Positions 27,961 through 39,294 of a stretch of DNA of 64,000 bases are shown piece after piece. The notes beneath the pieces are model-generated. The model saw nothing but the letters and a program-made list of their open reading frames with translations, did not search any database and had not been told where the DNA came from. This DNA is from Aphanomyces cochlioides (lineage: Eukaryota; Oomycota; Saprolegniomycetes; Saprolegniales; Verrucalvaceae). Position 1 is the stretch's first letter, and every line of letters starts with the position of its first letter. The stretch spans positions 868,001-932,000 of the forward strand of contig JAHQRK010000006.1 in NCBI GenBank assembly GCA_019828595.1. Direction: 5' to 3'. The position numbers and the translations under genes were made by a program.

Positions 27961-30879
27961 TTAATACTCGGCCGTGACGGTCAAGACATAAAAGGTCGTG
28001 CCTGTGATGAGTCGGTAAGGATTGTCGCGTTCGGACGCGACGCGCTCGTCAATAAAGACAATTCGGCCCAAAATGTATTCGGGGTATCTATAACCATGCC
28101 ATTCGTCAGAGCATGTTTGAGTCATCCTACCGATTCTGTGTCTGGTAAAACGTCGTGATAGATTCATCCGACAAAAAGCGGTTGGGGCAGCCTAAGTGGA
28201 ACGCGAGGTAAATCTTGGCGGCATTTGTGTCGTTTGGTGCGAATGTAGGCAGGAAGAGAGCCAAGTCGTTGTACGAAAACGATCGAAAAGCAATTTTCGA
28301 CTGCCTTTCTTCTTCCCACGACAAAGACGGCGATGGCTCAGATGTTTCGGCCACAGCTTTCGACTCTTTCCATTTGTCTTCGATCTGCATAAGACATTCA
28401 TGCAACCCCTCAGCGCTTTCCAAATCCACGTCGCCCAGTTCCAGCACAGTCACGATCTTCTTGAGCCAGTTGCGCTGCATGCCCATGTTGAATTGAAGCG
28501 TGTGGACTGTTTCATTCAATGCTTCATGTTCTGACTCAAGCTCTGTCACGCGCGATTCCTTGGCGTACAATGTTTCCTTGAGTCTCTGGACTTCGTCATT
28601 GTCTTTCAAAATCTCTGACGAGTTCCGCATTGTGTTGTGGCCAGCTGTAGCTGCTAGAGCAAGCAAAAGTGGAAACTTTGGTCCTTGTGTCTGCTCGACA
28701 CTAGCACTCAAGCTAGTCGTTCTCAAGGTTAGTTTCAATTCTGGATCATGTGGCGCACCTCGACGAATTGGAGTAACCATCGTCACAATGGCAAGAAACT
28801 TTCTTCTGCTCATCCAATTCAGCGCGCAATTCTACGACTTGAGCTTCGAGTGCTTGGCATCGCTGTTTGAGTAGTTCCAGCTCGCTAGGTGTGTCGTCGA
28901 CTGAATCGTCTTCGATTGCTGGTAAATTCTATCACAGTCTGAAGTGAATTGAAGGATAGAAAAGGTGTCCTACCGTGTCGAATGGCCGCATCGATACATT
29001 GCAATGAGACGGTTTTTCTGTCAACCCTGGAGCAAAATCTCGTGGCAAATGGCGGCCGTATTCTCGAAGAAAGGCTTCTCTCTTGGTAATTTCATCATTG
29101 CGCATTTCGACAATCTTTTCACCCATTTCATTAATCCGCAATTGGAAAAGTCGGCCGTATTTTCGCCGACGCTTGATCTCAACCAAGCAGGCTTCATATG
29201 CCTCTGCAGATGGTCAACATCGATCACGATTGATTTCTCTTACCAGGAAGCATTTCAATGTGTTTTAACTCGGCAAATTGACGCTTTTGAAATGCCAAAG
29301 CGTCGCGAAGAATACTCACATGGGACTCAAAGTCAACAATGTTTGACTGAAGTGTTGACACGAGCTTGAGTTGGGCAAAGACGACTGGGAAATATTTTTC
29401 TTTCGCTTCTGCCACGCTGTTCATGAAAGCTTTCACCTCTTCATCGATCTTTTGCATTGCCGGGAGCTAAAACATTGTCAAAACTACATATAAATATTAG
29501 CGAGCGTCTTACCACATCGGCATGCTGCCGAAACAAGTCATCGAGACCCCGGCAAGCTTCCAAAATATGTGTAGATCCAAACATAAAGCTCATGTTCATC
29601 GAAGCGGATGAGATACTTCCTGCTTCTTCCATCGTCTGCTGCGTTGTTTCGGCCACCCGCTTGGACACAGCCTCGTAGTTGTCCTTCAAGGTTTTGCGCA
29701 TGGTAGATAGAGAGCTTGCTTTTGTAGCAAAACCGACTTTTTGCATCAACAGATCACTCGGCACAGCTACTGGAGCATTCTGTTGGCTGGATGCAATTGA
29801 GTCCGAGACACCGCGGTAAGTTGCAGCTAGACACTCCATCTTTGTCTGGAGGGAATTGTGTGATTGCTGGCATGACAAAAGCCAATCACGCTCACGTTCC
29901 AATGGAATACAGTCAAGAAGTGTGGTCCGAGTCGGTGTTGCCAGAGCTGGATGCAAAGGAATATCTTTAAGACGATCAACATAAGTATCAAAGTTGGCCA
30001 GCAGTTGGGCGTGGTCATCTGTTGCTGCTTGAAATTCTTTCCAAAATGGTGTGAACCGCTTCTGCATAGCCCTGCATCAACCATAGAACAACAATTGATG
30101 ATTTCAAAACTTACGAGTGATGGGTTTCAAGATTTGATAACGCTGCTTGAACTCCTGCTCCTTGGGCTCGAAGCTCTTCCAAGCATGTGTCTGCTGATGC
30201 CAGTCGAGCCATAGTTGCATTCTCCAAGGCTTCGCCCATTAAATATTGCTGATGAAATTGTGTTTCATAGTCAAAGAGCGCACGCAGTAATGGGCTCGAT
30301 GTGTCTTGAAGCAATCTGGAGCTCGATGATGTCGTGGGTACGGGTGGCACTATGAATAACATTCGCTCAATGATAAGCAAAGATTGTCGACATACTTTCG
30401 ACAGTCTGTGGGTGAAGCACTACCCGTGGCACTTGGGGATTATCTTGCGAAAGAACTCTTCTGTCGTACACAAAAATGGACTTCTAGATTGGTTCGGTCA
30501 GAGTAATTGAAAGATCTGGATGCCTGATACCGAGTTTGGATCGAGTTGATACGACTCGACTGATTTCTTGGGATCAAGTCTTGCGTAAGGAGGGCCATAA
30601 AGAAGAATCTGGTCGTCGCATGGAATGCCCGTCTTCAAGACTAGTTCTTGCCGAAGTGTATTCACGGACGACCTACGAATGTCCACTTCACGTACTCAAC
30701 TCGGGGCGAGATCCAAACCGTGCCGTAACATGGATCTCATGGAGCACTCCGTCCATTGCATTGACAACATGGACCGACAGCGATGGAGAGCCAATAGTTC
30801 TGTCAGTTGAGTCTGTAGGGGACAGGCTGTCCAGCGTCATTGGGGACATATATCCTTCCACAACGACTGCGTTCTCCAT
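27961..30879 (-). CDS. ATG11: Autophagy scaffold Atg11/FIP200 homologue
   Basis: Ten exons (30879-30719, 30672-30531, 30483-30396, 30349-30115, 30071-29513, 29466-29244, 29203-28974, 28928-28759, 28712-28131, 28087-27961) join in frame to 838 aa. The N-terminus is a ubiquitin-like fold (TLRQELVLKTGIP, then DQILLYGPPYARLDP), followed by SIFVYDRRVLS. The middle matches the Atg17/Atg11 helical region (HPALATPTRTTLLDCIPLERE). Then come AYEACLVEIKRRRKYGRLF and REAFLREYGRHLPRDFAPGL, a coiled coil, and a C-terminal claw-like domain (AFHLGCPNRFLSDES, YILGRIVFIDE, NPYRLITGTTFYVLTV). Atg11/FIP200 recruits the Atg1/ULK kinase to cargo receptors for selective autophagy. It is shorter than plant Atg11 (over 1100 aa), mostly through a shorter coiled coil. 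The first intron uses a weak donor. Confidence 0.8.
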
Positions 30880-31699
30880 CCCCCGACGTCTTCCGCAATC
30901 GGAAATTGATTTTGTAACTGAGAAATGTCGTTTTATATTATGACTGTCATCATTTTATTCGAATTTTATTCGTGCACGTCGACAGTTTCCCATATATTTT
31001 GTACCAATTGGAATAAAAATATAACGTGACAGTCATTTCTCCACATCTAGCCAATCAAAACACTTAACATCATTATTTTCAACCAATCAAATGGTCGTTT
31101 GCCGAATGATGGTGCCAGTGTTCTTCTAACGAAGTTCTTGCTCGCCCTTATATCGAATATCCATGAAAATAACTTGCATAAACTGCAAAGTGACGTAAAT
31201 CGTGAATTCATCTTATCGCAAAGCATTTCAAGCTGTTGGTTTTACATCGTGAAGACGAATAAGACACATAAAACGGAATACAATCACACTAGTGTTCTAT
31301 CTGAAGTCCATGAAAGGTGAATGATTTTGACAATTTGAGTGAGAATTGACTCATTAATTTAAATTCATTTCAATTTTTGACCAATCATTAATTCATATTC
31401 GTGCAATGTATTCATCCTTTTTTTTTTTTGCTTGCCCGAATCTCGGATAAAATGTCACAGAAAGAGCGCCGAGGACTTTGTCTCTCAGTGCAGTAAATAG
31501 ACACGAATGAGCCCTTGTGTGCCGCGTTGCGCCAATATTGTGTCATGGCTATCCTAATACGATCTCCCAATGAGTGCAAATTATTTAAAATATTTCAGCC
31601 AATAAAAATATTTGTGAAATTTTTATCCAATTAACGTGAATTCAATGTTCTTCTATCGAATGTGTGTCAGTGCTTGTAACAAAACTCAAATTTGTCACG
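30880..31699. other. AT-rich intergenic region
   Basis: About 820 bases between divergent genes. It contains several CCAATCA-like boxes (for example near 31050, 31081 and 31380) and a run of T near 31420-31432. No coding sequence was seen. It probably holds the promoters of Atg11 and ARPC5. Confidence 0.4.
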
Positions 31700-32065
31700 A
31701 TGAGTGAGGAAGCCGATGTCCGCAGCCGCACGAGCCGCGTACAGCAATTGACTATGCAGAAGAAATTCGTCGAAGCGGTCGTGACCTCGCTAGAGAACCC
31801 TCCAGTGAACTCTGCTTCGGACAGTGTCAAGGCTGCGAATGCGCAGACTGTGTTTGGAGCGTTGCAAGCTTGCTCTAAGGCTGACGTGGCGAATGTTGTC
31901 CAAGCTCTCACACCAGAATTGGAAGACGTGTTGATGAAATACTTGTACCGAGGACTTGCCATTCCTCAAAACAATGCGCTGCTTTTGGAATGGCACGGCC
32001 AATTGGTCGCCAAAGCTGGCAGTGGTTGCATCGTACGCGCTTTGACAGATCGCAAACTCGTCTAA
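31700..32065 (+). CDS. ARPC5: Arp2/3 complex subunit 5 (p16-Arc)
   Basis: Intronless, 121 aa. It carries the helical repeat of ARPC5 (FVEAVVTSLENPPVN, FGALQACSKADVANVVQAL, ELEDVLMKYLYRGL) and the family's conserved end (WHGQLVAKAGSGCIVRALTDRK). The family is usually about 150 aa; the extra length lies in a variable N-terminus that is short here. It is part of the complex that nucleates branched actin filaments. The start at 31700 was chosen over an upstream in-frame codon because MSEEADVRSR fits the family N-terminus. The stop is nine bases from the stop of the convergent hydrolase. Confidence 0.9.
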   Translation: MSEEADVRSRTSRVQQLTMQKKFVEAVVTSLENPPVNSASDSVKAANAQTVFGALQACSKADVANVVQALTPELEDVLMKYLYRGLAIPQNNALLLEWHGQLVAKAGSGCIVRALTDRKLV

Positions 32066-32074
32066 AGAATGTCA

Positions 32075-33087
32075 TCACTTGGTTGAGATCTTCTTGATAA
32101 AGTCGCAAATGGCTTGAGTCGTTGGAGACATTGGATCGTCGGCATTCACGTTCCCAATAATCGAGAGATGATTGCAGTCGGGAATCTCTTTGACATTCAC
32201 ATGAGCCTACGACACAGTGAGCAAGTGAAATATGGGGTCAAGGTTCGTCGTACGTAGCCGTTGGTTTCAAGCCAAGTCTTTAGCTCAAGAGCATCTTCAT
32301 GGAGATGAAAATCCTCAGAAGCATGCATGAGCAAGACGGGCAGATCCGTTGTTGCAGGGCACGTTGGCTGCATCACTGATGCTTCTCTCCATGATTTCAC
32401 ACTTTCACCAAACGCTGGGTCAAGCACGAGTGAGCCAAAAATGCTTGCTTGTGACAACCGAAGGATGTTGTAGACACCGGAGATACCAATAACTCCTGCT
32501 AGCTGAGGGCAATCAGCACGAGTGTGAGTACCAGGAGAGATTACCTTTGGACAATTGGAAAATGAAATCGGGTCCATGGCGAGTTTGACAATTGCATGCG
32601 CTCCAGCAGAATGTCCCATCAAGATGATCTGGTCCTTGTCGCCACCGTACTAGACAAGTTTCAAAAAGACTATGTCGCCTTTGTACCAACCTGGTGGATC
32701 TCGTCGTGAATCCATTGCACAGCATGTAAGACATCTCGAACATGTTCAGGGTATTGAACTTCTGGTGACAAGCGATAGTTGACTTTGACAACCACCGATC
32801 CCGACAGCTCAGCAATAGTAGGCGCCACGTTTGCGTAGAATGTGCCATCTTTATGACCACGCTGCCAAGCTCCGCCGTGTACAAAGACGACAACTGGTAG
32901 TTGCGATCTCGGAAATGGAGGTTGTCTAGGGACTACAACATCCTACACAGCGTCAAAACACTCCTCAGAATGGTCGAGCTGTCTAACATACTAGGATTTG
33001 AAGTGGATGGGCTTGCTCAGTGTATGGGATATCTCTCCACATGTAGTAGAAGCGTCGCCCGACGTCGACGGACTTCCGCATCATCAT
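32075..33087 (-). CDS. Alpha/beta hydrolase (carboxylesterase / ICME / kynurenine formamidase type)
   Basis: Five exons (33087-32992, 32942-32691, 32649-32545, 32502-32254, 32206-32075) give 277 aa. The oxyanion motif HGGAW is followed by YRLSPEVQYPEHV, the nucleophile elbow GHSAGAH near residue 125, the acid in HASEDFHLHED and the His in DCNHLSII. HGGxW with GHSAGAH is the pattern of small lipase/esterases such as isoprenylcysteine methylesterase and kynurenine formamidase; I cannot choose between them. There is no signal peptide. Three ATG codons stand at the start in the same frame (33087, 33084, 33081). It converges with ARPC5 and is divergent to the Ski8-like gene. Confidence 0.8.
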
Positions 33088-33102
33088 GCCTGTTGGGAAA
33101 TG

Positions 33103-33127
33103 ACCGGATACCGGTGTCATCCGGTAA
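33103..33127. promoter_or_regulatory. CCGGATA/ATCCGG repeats in a divergent promoter
   Basis: ACCGGATACCGG and ATCCGGTAA lie side by side between the hydrolase start (33087, minus) and the Ski8-like start (33226, plus). This is a relaxed form of the palindrome seen elsewhere in the window. Confidence 0.35.
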
Positions 33128-33225
33128 ATAATTAATTTAAAATAAAGCAAAAATCGAATACTTCGAAGTAAAAACCAAAATCAAAATATTTTCTTTTTTT
33201 CTTTTTTTGGTCCTGTGGTGATTCC

Positions 33226-34316
33226 ATGTACAGGGCGTCGTCCAAGGTCACGTCGGCGCATAATGACGGCGTTTGGAGCACATTCTGGACGAGTCGAGAC
33301 CAAATTTTGAGTGGATCGGTCGATGAAGTCGTAAAGAGTTGGGATGCAAGCTCAACGGATGAATCGCTCTCTGTGATGAAGCAATACCCAGGCCATGTGC
33401 TTGGTACGATTTCAGTCGTGGCGACCAAAGACGGCCGACGCGCAGCAACGTCTTCCCTGGATTGCCAAGTACGCATTTTGAACTTGGAGACGGGTGGTAT
33501 TGAAAAGACGATCGACACGGGTGCTGGCGAAACATGGCAAATCACATACTCTCCTGACGACCAATTCCTCGCGTCTGGGTCACAGCAAGGCAAGGTTAAT
33601 TTGATCAATGTTGAGCAAGAAAAGGTCGTGCGCTCGTTCGCAGCCAACGGCAAGTTTATTATGTCGGTGGCGTACTCTCCCGACGGCAAGCTCCTTGCAT
33701 GCGGTGGTTTTGATGGCGTTGTGGCGATTTTCGACGTTGAAACAGGAGATGAAGTCCAAAAATACGAAGGTACCTTTCTCGTTCTTCAAATTGCACTAAA
33801 CAACGCTGCAAGACCGAACTAAGCCTGTGCGCTCTATTGCCTTTAGCCCCGATGGAAGCTTTCTTCTTGCTGCATCTGACGATATGCACGTCAAGATTTA
33901 CGACATGTGCGTAGATTACTCGTATCTTACAGTCTTGACCTATCTTGTGTAGCACACAAAAGAGCATGGTGGCTTCTGTATCGGGTCACATCTCGTGGAT
34001 ATTGAGTGTTGCGTGCAGCCCTGATGGCAAGCATTTTGCCACTGGGTAAGGATACCAAAGGCATCCTCGTAAATTGATCTCCATCGTCTTAGTGGAGGCG
34101 ATCGCAAAGTCAAGATTTGGGATCTCGCTGCCAAGAATTGCCTCTACACGTTTGAATGCCACACTGACCAGGTCGCAAGTCTGCTCCATATTCATCATCT
34201 CAAGTGGTATTGCGTAGGTGTGGAGTGTCGCGTACAACTCCACGGGCTCGCGTTTGGTGTCAGGTGGCGATGACGCCTTGCTCCAAGTGTACGAGATTGC
34301 GTCGTCATCGTCGTAG
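33226..34316 (+). CDS. SKI8: WD40 protein, Ski8/WDR61 type
   Basis: Five exons (33226-33769, 33813-33906, 33953-34045, 34093-34171, 34218-34316) give 302 aa, the usual length of Ski8/WDR61. The protein is a single seven-blade propeller with typical blade ends ([55 protein letters not shown]). [11 protein letters not shown] opens the first blade and [14 protein letters not shown] the last. Ski8 is part of the Ski complex that feeds the cytoplasmic exosome, and in animals WDR61 also joins PAF1C in the nucleus. Which role applies here cannot be read from sequence. The introns fall late in the gene, at or near blade borders. Confidence 0.85.
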
Positions 34317-34323
34317 AATGAAT

Positions 34324-34748
34324 CTATCTTGCTGAACTCTCTGTAATGCAGTCAGTCCCTCTCCTTCCTTCAAAATACTTCATCTCCACTTCTTCGCCCT
34401 CCATCTTCGTTGTGAAGCGGATCCAGTAAGCACGTGATATAGTTTGAAAACCACAGATCCGTTTCGACCGCCAGCAGCGGCAAACCTTCCATCCTTGTTC
34501 AGGTCCTCAAGAATGAGCCGTGGACGAAATTTTCATGAAGTTATTGCCCCTCCTCCAATCTGAACGGCAGAGTGAAGACAAGCTTGGGCGAGTAATCTAC
34601 AAGAATTTTCAGGTGGAAGGCTCGACCATCTCTGTCTGATGAAGGTCTCCTCGTGATCTTTCACAGAGTACTCAAGAAGGTGAGCAGTGTAAGTTATGAC
34701 ATTCTCCCGGTCCCTGCTATCTTCGGCTTTCACATCTTGTGTAGCCAT
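34324..34748 (-). other. Possible small gene, exon structure unresolved
   Basis: On the minus strand an ATG at 34748 opens MATQDVKAEDSRDRENVI, followed by YTAHLLEYSVKDHEETFI, which looks coding and slightly like the opening of a PX-type domain. Further on, RLILEDLNKDGRFAA and RAYWIRFTTKMEGEE (ending in TAG at 34324-34326) also look coding but lie in different frames. Two introns would be needed and I could not place both. The function is unknown. Confidence 0.3.
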
Positions 34749-35012
34749 TGACAATACGGGGGCGGACAGAGCAGTTCCAAGTTTAGCCACTCAGTTCCTC
34801 TGAGAAGAGGAATGTCCACGTGAAGGCTGCGTGGCTGTGACGATTCTTCCTTGTGGGTTTCAGATTCGCTTGAAACGACTCGTTTCGACCAAGTTGTTCT
34901 TCCTATTTGTGTCTTGGCAAGACCGCCAAGCCGGCTATTTTTAGGCAGAAAAGTATTGACATCGAGAGTCGTTTCGACCCAGTCACACGCGTCGAGCATT
35001 TGTGGATTTCAC

Positions 35013-37081
35013 ATGCAGTTGACAATCATCGGCTTAGTCTCTGCTATTGCTGCGGGGTTGGCCCATGCCACAAGCTCGACGTCAACGCATGTCCAATATG
35101 CCATTCGATCTGGTCAGGTCAAATCTAAAGGTGTCAATATTGGCGGCTGGCTTGTGGCTGAAAACTGGATGACATGGGACTCTCCGGTGTGGAACAATGT
35201 GCCATCCACTGCTTTAGGCGAGTACCAAGCCATGCAAGCCCTTGGAAAGACTCAAGGCCAAGTGCAGTTCAAAAATCACTGGGATACGTGGATCACCGAG
35301 CTAGATATCAAATTGATCGCTGCCGCTGGTTTCAATATGGTGCGCGTCCCAGTGGGCTATTGGATTATTGGTTGCTCGAACTACCCCCAGCAAAATGTCG
35401 CGAAGCAGGTACAACAGACTGCCTCAGCAACCATTGATTTGTATCTTTGTAGTGTAGTGGCTACGCACAAGGCGGTTTGCTCTATCTTGACAAGCTTATT
35501 CGAGAATGGGGGCTGAAGTACAACGTCGCAGTTCTCATTAGCGTCCATGGCGCTCCTGGATCTCAAAATGGAGCCGATCACAGTGGATCCATTGATGGTG
35601 GATCGCACTGGTCCTCCTCATACGATTACATTCAAGCAACGCGGACATTTGTGAAGGTTTTGACAGCGCGATACAAATCTGACGACGCTTTCCTTGGCAT
35701 CGGACTGCTCAATGAGCCTGGTGGCACGACAAGTCAATCGACCATGGAGCAATACTACCACGACGTCTACTACGACGTTCGGACGGTGGTGGGAAGCGAT
35801 TGCATCTTGGTGATCATGCCGCTCCTGTGGAATCAAAACCGAGGCTCGGGTCCTCCAATGGAGTACTTTGCATCTTACATGAAAAATGTGTGGCATGAAT
35901 GGCATCCCTACTTGATATGGGGTCACGAAGGCAAGTCCGAAGCTGACCTCTTGGTAAGCGCCGCAGCGTGGAAGCAGCAAATGCAAGGCTGGCAAGGTCA
36001 TCCTCTCTTCCTTGGCGAGTGGAGCTTTGTGACAGCTGGAGCCAACAATTTCCAGACTGATGTGGCGGCGAACACGTTGTATAACACGCTCTTCGACATG
36101 GTTGACTGTGCACAAGGTGGTTGGTCCTTGTGGTCTTGGCACATTGCCGGTAACAATCCATGGAACCGCTGGAATGTCAAGGGCATGACTGGAACGTACG
36201 ACCACTCCAACAACTTTGGCTGGGTAACATTTCTTCCCCTTGACTTGATTGACATTTGTGTCTAGAATGACTTCCCCAATGCGTCCGAGCCCATTTCAAT
36301 TGCATGGACAACAACGACGCAGCGGTTGGATTTCGCCATCAACTGGGTCAATAAGTTCCTTGTGAAGAACGATGCGTACATCTCCGTCTTTGGTGTCACT
36401 GACGTCGAGCGATGGGTCTACTACCCAACGACAAGCCAGTTTCGCTCCGACAGAACGACGCAATGCCTTGATGGTTACTTCGACAATGGAGCGTATGGAG
36501 CTCACGAATGGTACTGCGATGCGTACAATGACAATCAAAAGTGGAAGCTCGTCAACCACACGCTCTTCCATCCCAAGTACAATCGCTGTCTTGCTATTTA
36601 CGACAACGGCACGACGACTTTGGCCGTGTGCGACCCGACAGATCCTGCTCAATTCTACACAACGACTGGAGTCTCTCGCATTGTTGCGCCGGACGGAACA
36701 TGCTTGGTTGCTACTGGTGCCTGCTCGACGTCGAGTCTAAGCACAGTCAAAGCGTCGAGCGATACATCCGACGAATGGCTCCTCCAGCTCAATACCAGTA
36801 TGATTGTGAATACCTTGACAGGCGAATGTCTCGATGCATATCAGCCTCAAGACGGCGGCGTTGTTCACACATGGACATGTGACTCAACCAACAGGAACCA
36901 GAAATGGATCTACGACGCCACGACGTCGCAACTCCGCCATTTCACTCACAAGAGCTTTTGCCTCGATTTTTCATACTCCCCGCCAGCGTTGAAGAAATGC
37001 CGCGCGATTGATGACACCAGCTTGTCGTCCCAAAAGATCCAACTCAAGTGGGTTAGCTACCCTGCTCTCACCTCGCTGTAG
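35013..37081 (+). CDS. Secreted GH5 exo-beta-1,3-glucanase with ricin-type lectin tail
   Basis: Three exons (35013-35408, 35453-36223, 36266-37081) give 660 aa. A signal peptide (MQLTIIGLVSAIAAGLAHA) leads into a GH5 barrel: KGVNIGGWLVAENWMT near 30, the acid/base Glu in GLLNEPGG near 215 and the nucleophile Glu in FLGEWSF near 315. The opening matches Exg1-type glucan 1,3-beta-glucosidases. After about residue 420 a beta-trefoil of the ricin B type follows, with QxW motifs (NDNQKWKL, NRNQKWIY) and paired cysteines. It would act outside the cell on beta-1,3-glucan, the main oomycete wall polymer, for wall remodelling or for feeding on other walls; the lectin part probably aids substrate binding. 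Confidence 0.88.
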
Positions 37082-37435
37082 ATGTGCTTTGGGGAGCTTT
37101 TATTTTAAAGGGGATAACTTTATATGTACATGCGGCGATAGCTAGCTGCGTCAAAGTTGTATTCTCTCTCAAAATGATCTTCAGCTTCCTGTCAATCTTT
37201 CAAAATCAACGTTCAGGTCGTACAGAATGCCACGTCATGTTGAAATCCACAAAGATCGAGACGTTTCAACGATCTCCTTGCGGTTGCATGCGACTTTCTC
37301 TGCTTGCCTGATGCATGTTCAACTTGGTTTCTATTGTTCTACTGCCGATCATGAACAACGATACGCTTGGAAGCGCCGAGGAATGGGGAATTAACATTAA
37401 GTTTATAACTTATTACTACAATAGTTGTTGAGAAT
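37082..37435. other. Convergent 3' spacer
   Basis: About 350 bases between the glucanase and kinase 3' ends. No feature was seen. Confidence 0.4.
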
Positions 37436-38299
37436 TTACAGTTCAATCGTCGGGACATCAAGCTCCAGTGCATGGAGCTTATGCGCGACTGCAATGGGTT
37501 CCGTGACTGGCAGGCTGTCCACGAAAGGATGGCTCAAGACGTAAGCAAGAGCCATGCGTTGGTCTGGGTCGACAACGAGCATTTTTTCTAGGAGATCCAT
37601 TGCATCGTCAGTCACGGCATCGTCAAAGTTCCATGCTCGGACGAGAGCACGCCAACCGTGGTGGAGAATGAATTGCATGACGGAATCGGAGGATTCAGAC
37701 GTTTCGACGGGAGGACTGCCGGTGAGCATGATAAAGAGCATGATGCCAAGGGACCAGACATCAGCCGCAGCGGCATCGTAGGCGTTTCCAGTGTGCATTT
37801 CAGGGGCCATGTAGAATGTCTTGCCAACTGCATGTCGTCGTCGCTTGTCCACCGTCATGGACAGACCGAAATCGCTCACTTTCAAGCCACCGTTGGCATC
37901 CATCAAGACGTTCTCCAAGGACAAGTCGCAGTGTGCAATGCCACAGCTGTGCATGTACTGGACCACACGGCAGATTTGACCAAAGTACGATTGCACGACT
38001 TGAGTCTCAAGGGGTTCCTTGTTGACTGCATCAAAGAGTTCGCCGTTCGCACAATACTCCAAGACCAAGTGTTCAAAGCCATGTTGGACGAAATCATCCA
38101 AGAGATTCACAACGTGCGCGTTTGCCGGTTGGCCTTGCATCAAATGGCGATGCACCTGTCGCTCGATCGACATGGACGATCGCCATGCCATCTTGACCCG
38201 CTTGACCACCACTTGGGCATTCGTTTGCTTGTCAGCGCAGAGGAGGACTTGGCCCGTTCGTGTCGTCGCGAGGCGTCGGATGACCGTGTATCTTTCCAT
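37436..38299 (-). CDS. Small protein kinase with HCD motif, copy 1
   Basis: 287 aa, one exon, essentially a bare kinase domain. The Gly-rich loop is degenerate (LATTRTGQVLL), the VAIK lysine is in VVVKRV, and the catalytic loop reads HCDLSLENVL instead of HRDLKPEN. DFG (VSDFGLS), APE (FYMAPEMH) and DVWSLGIMLF are all present, so activity is likely. Cys in place of the HRD arginine means activation-loop phosphorylation is probably not the switch. The overall pattern is closest to CAMK/SNF1-type kinases. The start MERYTVIRR matches the paralogue at 40177-41076 (MDRYTVLNE). The frame stays open about 100 codons upstream, but that part does not resemble the paralogue. Confidence 0.8.
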   Translation of the reverse strand: MERYTVIRRLATTRTGQVLLCADKQTNAQVVVKRVKMAWRSSMSIERQVHRHLMQGQPANAHVVNLLDDFVQHGFEHLVLEYCANGELFDAVNKEPLETQVVQSYFGQICRVVQYMHSCGIAHCDLSLENVLMDANGGLKVSDFGLSMTVDKRRRHAVGKTFYMAPEMHTGNAYDAAAADVWSLGIMLFIMLTGSPPVETSESSDSVMQFILHHGWRALVRAWNFDDAVTDDAMDLLEKMLVVDPDQRMALAYVLSHPFVDSLPVTEPIAVAHKLHALELDVPTIEL

Positions 38300-39068
38300 T
38301 GCGAAGAGGATTTTCAAGTGAGAGCAAGTTGTGTTCCTTCGCGACAATCTTCTTCCACAATCCAGCTCCTGTTCCTGCCATGTGATTAGCCGACGGCTTG
38401 TCGATGTTTTACGGTGGACGATCCGATTGGGCGATAAAAATACACGTCGAAAGTCGTTCATTCGCTGACTTCGAACGAACGAACTGCCTCTCGCTTGGAC
38501 GACCGGGAGGAGCAGGACGCAGTCTGGATCGCATTTCACCGCGTCGACAAACTCAACCAGACGCTCCACGCTGTGAGATTCGAGCTGGAATGTTGTCAAC
38601 GTGGACAATGTCTACGACCCAGCACAGGATCTACCGACCATTACTCACGATGTTCAGTTGAATGCACAACCACAACGTTTCTGCGCCGAGTTACATCCAG
38701 GTGCACGGTGTTGCAATGTCGACAACAAGAATGTTCTCCTTGCTGTCCTGCCATCATACACCGCCGCCAATGGAGCGACTGGCCATGGATATGGAGATGT
38801 GGCGGCGGTGGAATTCCCACGTGGCTGTCGACGTCGCCGTCAACAGGCGTACACTGTATCATGGGGGGAAAGTCAATAGCCAAGAAGAGAAAGGGGGGCT
38901 TTACAGTAAGTCTAGCTGCGACGTGAGGCGGGCCGTGGCGCTTCTACTTCGACTTACAGTAGATGCATGCCACCTCCATGTTATGGTATCGACGTCGAAA
39001 AGCGCCGTCCTGCAACATACTGTACATCGTGTTTGGAATCTTTGAATGATGTAGATTTATTATGTAGC
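38300..39068. other. Upstream region of kinase copy 1
   Basis: The region contains an upstream open extension of the kinase frame and some plus-strand frames rich in His, Cys and Arg that do not look like real proteins. Nothing firm. Confidence 0.3.
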
Positions 39069-39294
39069 AGCATCCCCAACGGTAATTTCTATTTCTATCA
39101 AAACTTCGGTTTTACGGATAAAATTTAGCAACTATGTTGGTTATCCGAACAATTTCATGTTTCGAGTTGTTATTTTGGGGAAAAATAACCACTTCACACG
39201 TCAACCATTAATATTTCGGATAACCCAATGAATTGCTAAATATTATCCGTAACTTCGATTAGAAATAGAAATAAAAATTACCGTTGGGGATGCT
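39069..39294. mobile_element. MITE-like palindromic element, about 226 bases
   Basis: The left end AGCATCCCCAACGGTAATTT and the right end are inverted copies of each other over about 65 bases, with a few mismatches and small gaps, running through an ATAGAAATAGAAAT block to TTGCTAAAT. The AT-rich middle has no coding capacity. Long terminal inverted repeats around a short non-coding core is the form of a non-autonomous DNA transposon (MITE). I could not find a clear target-site duplication. A second short inverted repeat (GGGGATG...CATCCCC) sits at the right edge. Confidence 0.65.

Noticed and set aside
30690..30720. A 19-base intron in Atg11 using GTGAAG at 30692
   Set aside because: Too short for splicing. 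A 46-base intron from 30718 to 30673 keeps the frame and a better ubiquitin-like fold.
38300..38608. Upstream in-frame extension of kinase copy 1 (about 100 codons)
   Set aside because: The paralogue starts at the matching Met (MDRYTVL) and the extension shows no domain, so it is more likely leader sequence.
38495..38926. Plus-strand frame rich in Cys, Arg and His upstream of kinase copy 1
   Set aside because: No conserved motif, several overlapping frames are equally open, and the composition is typical of spurious frames in a promoter region.
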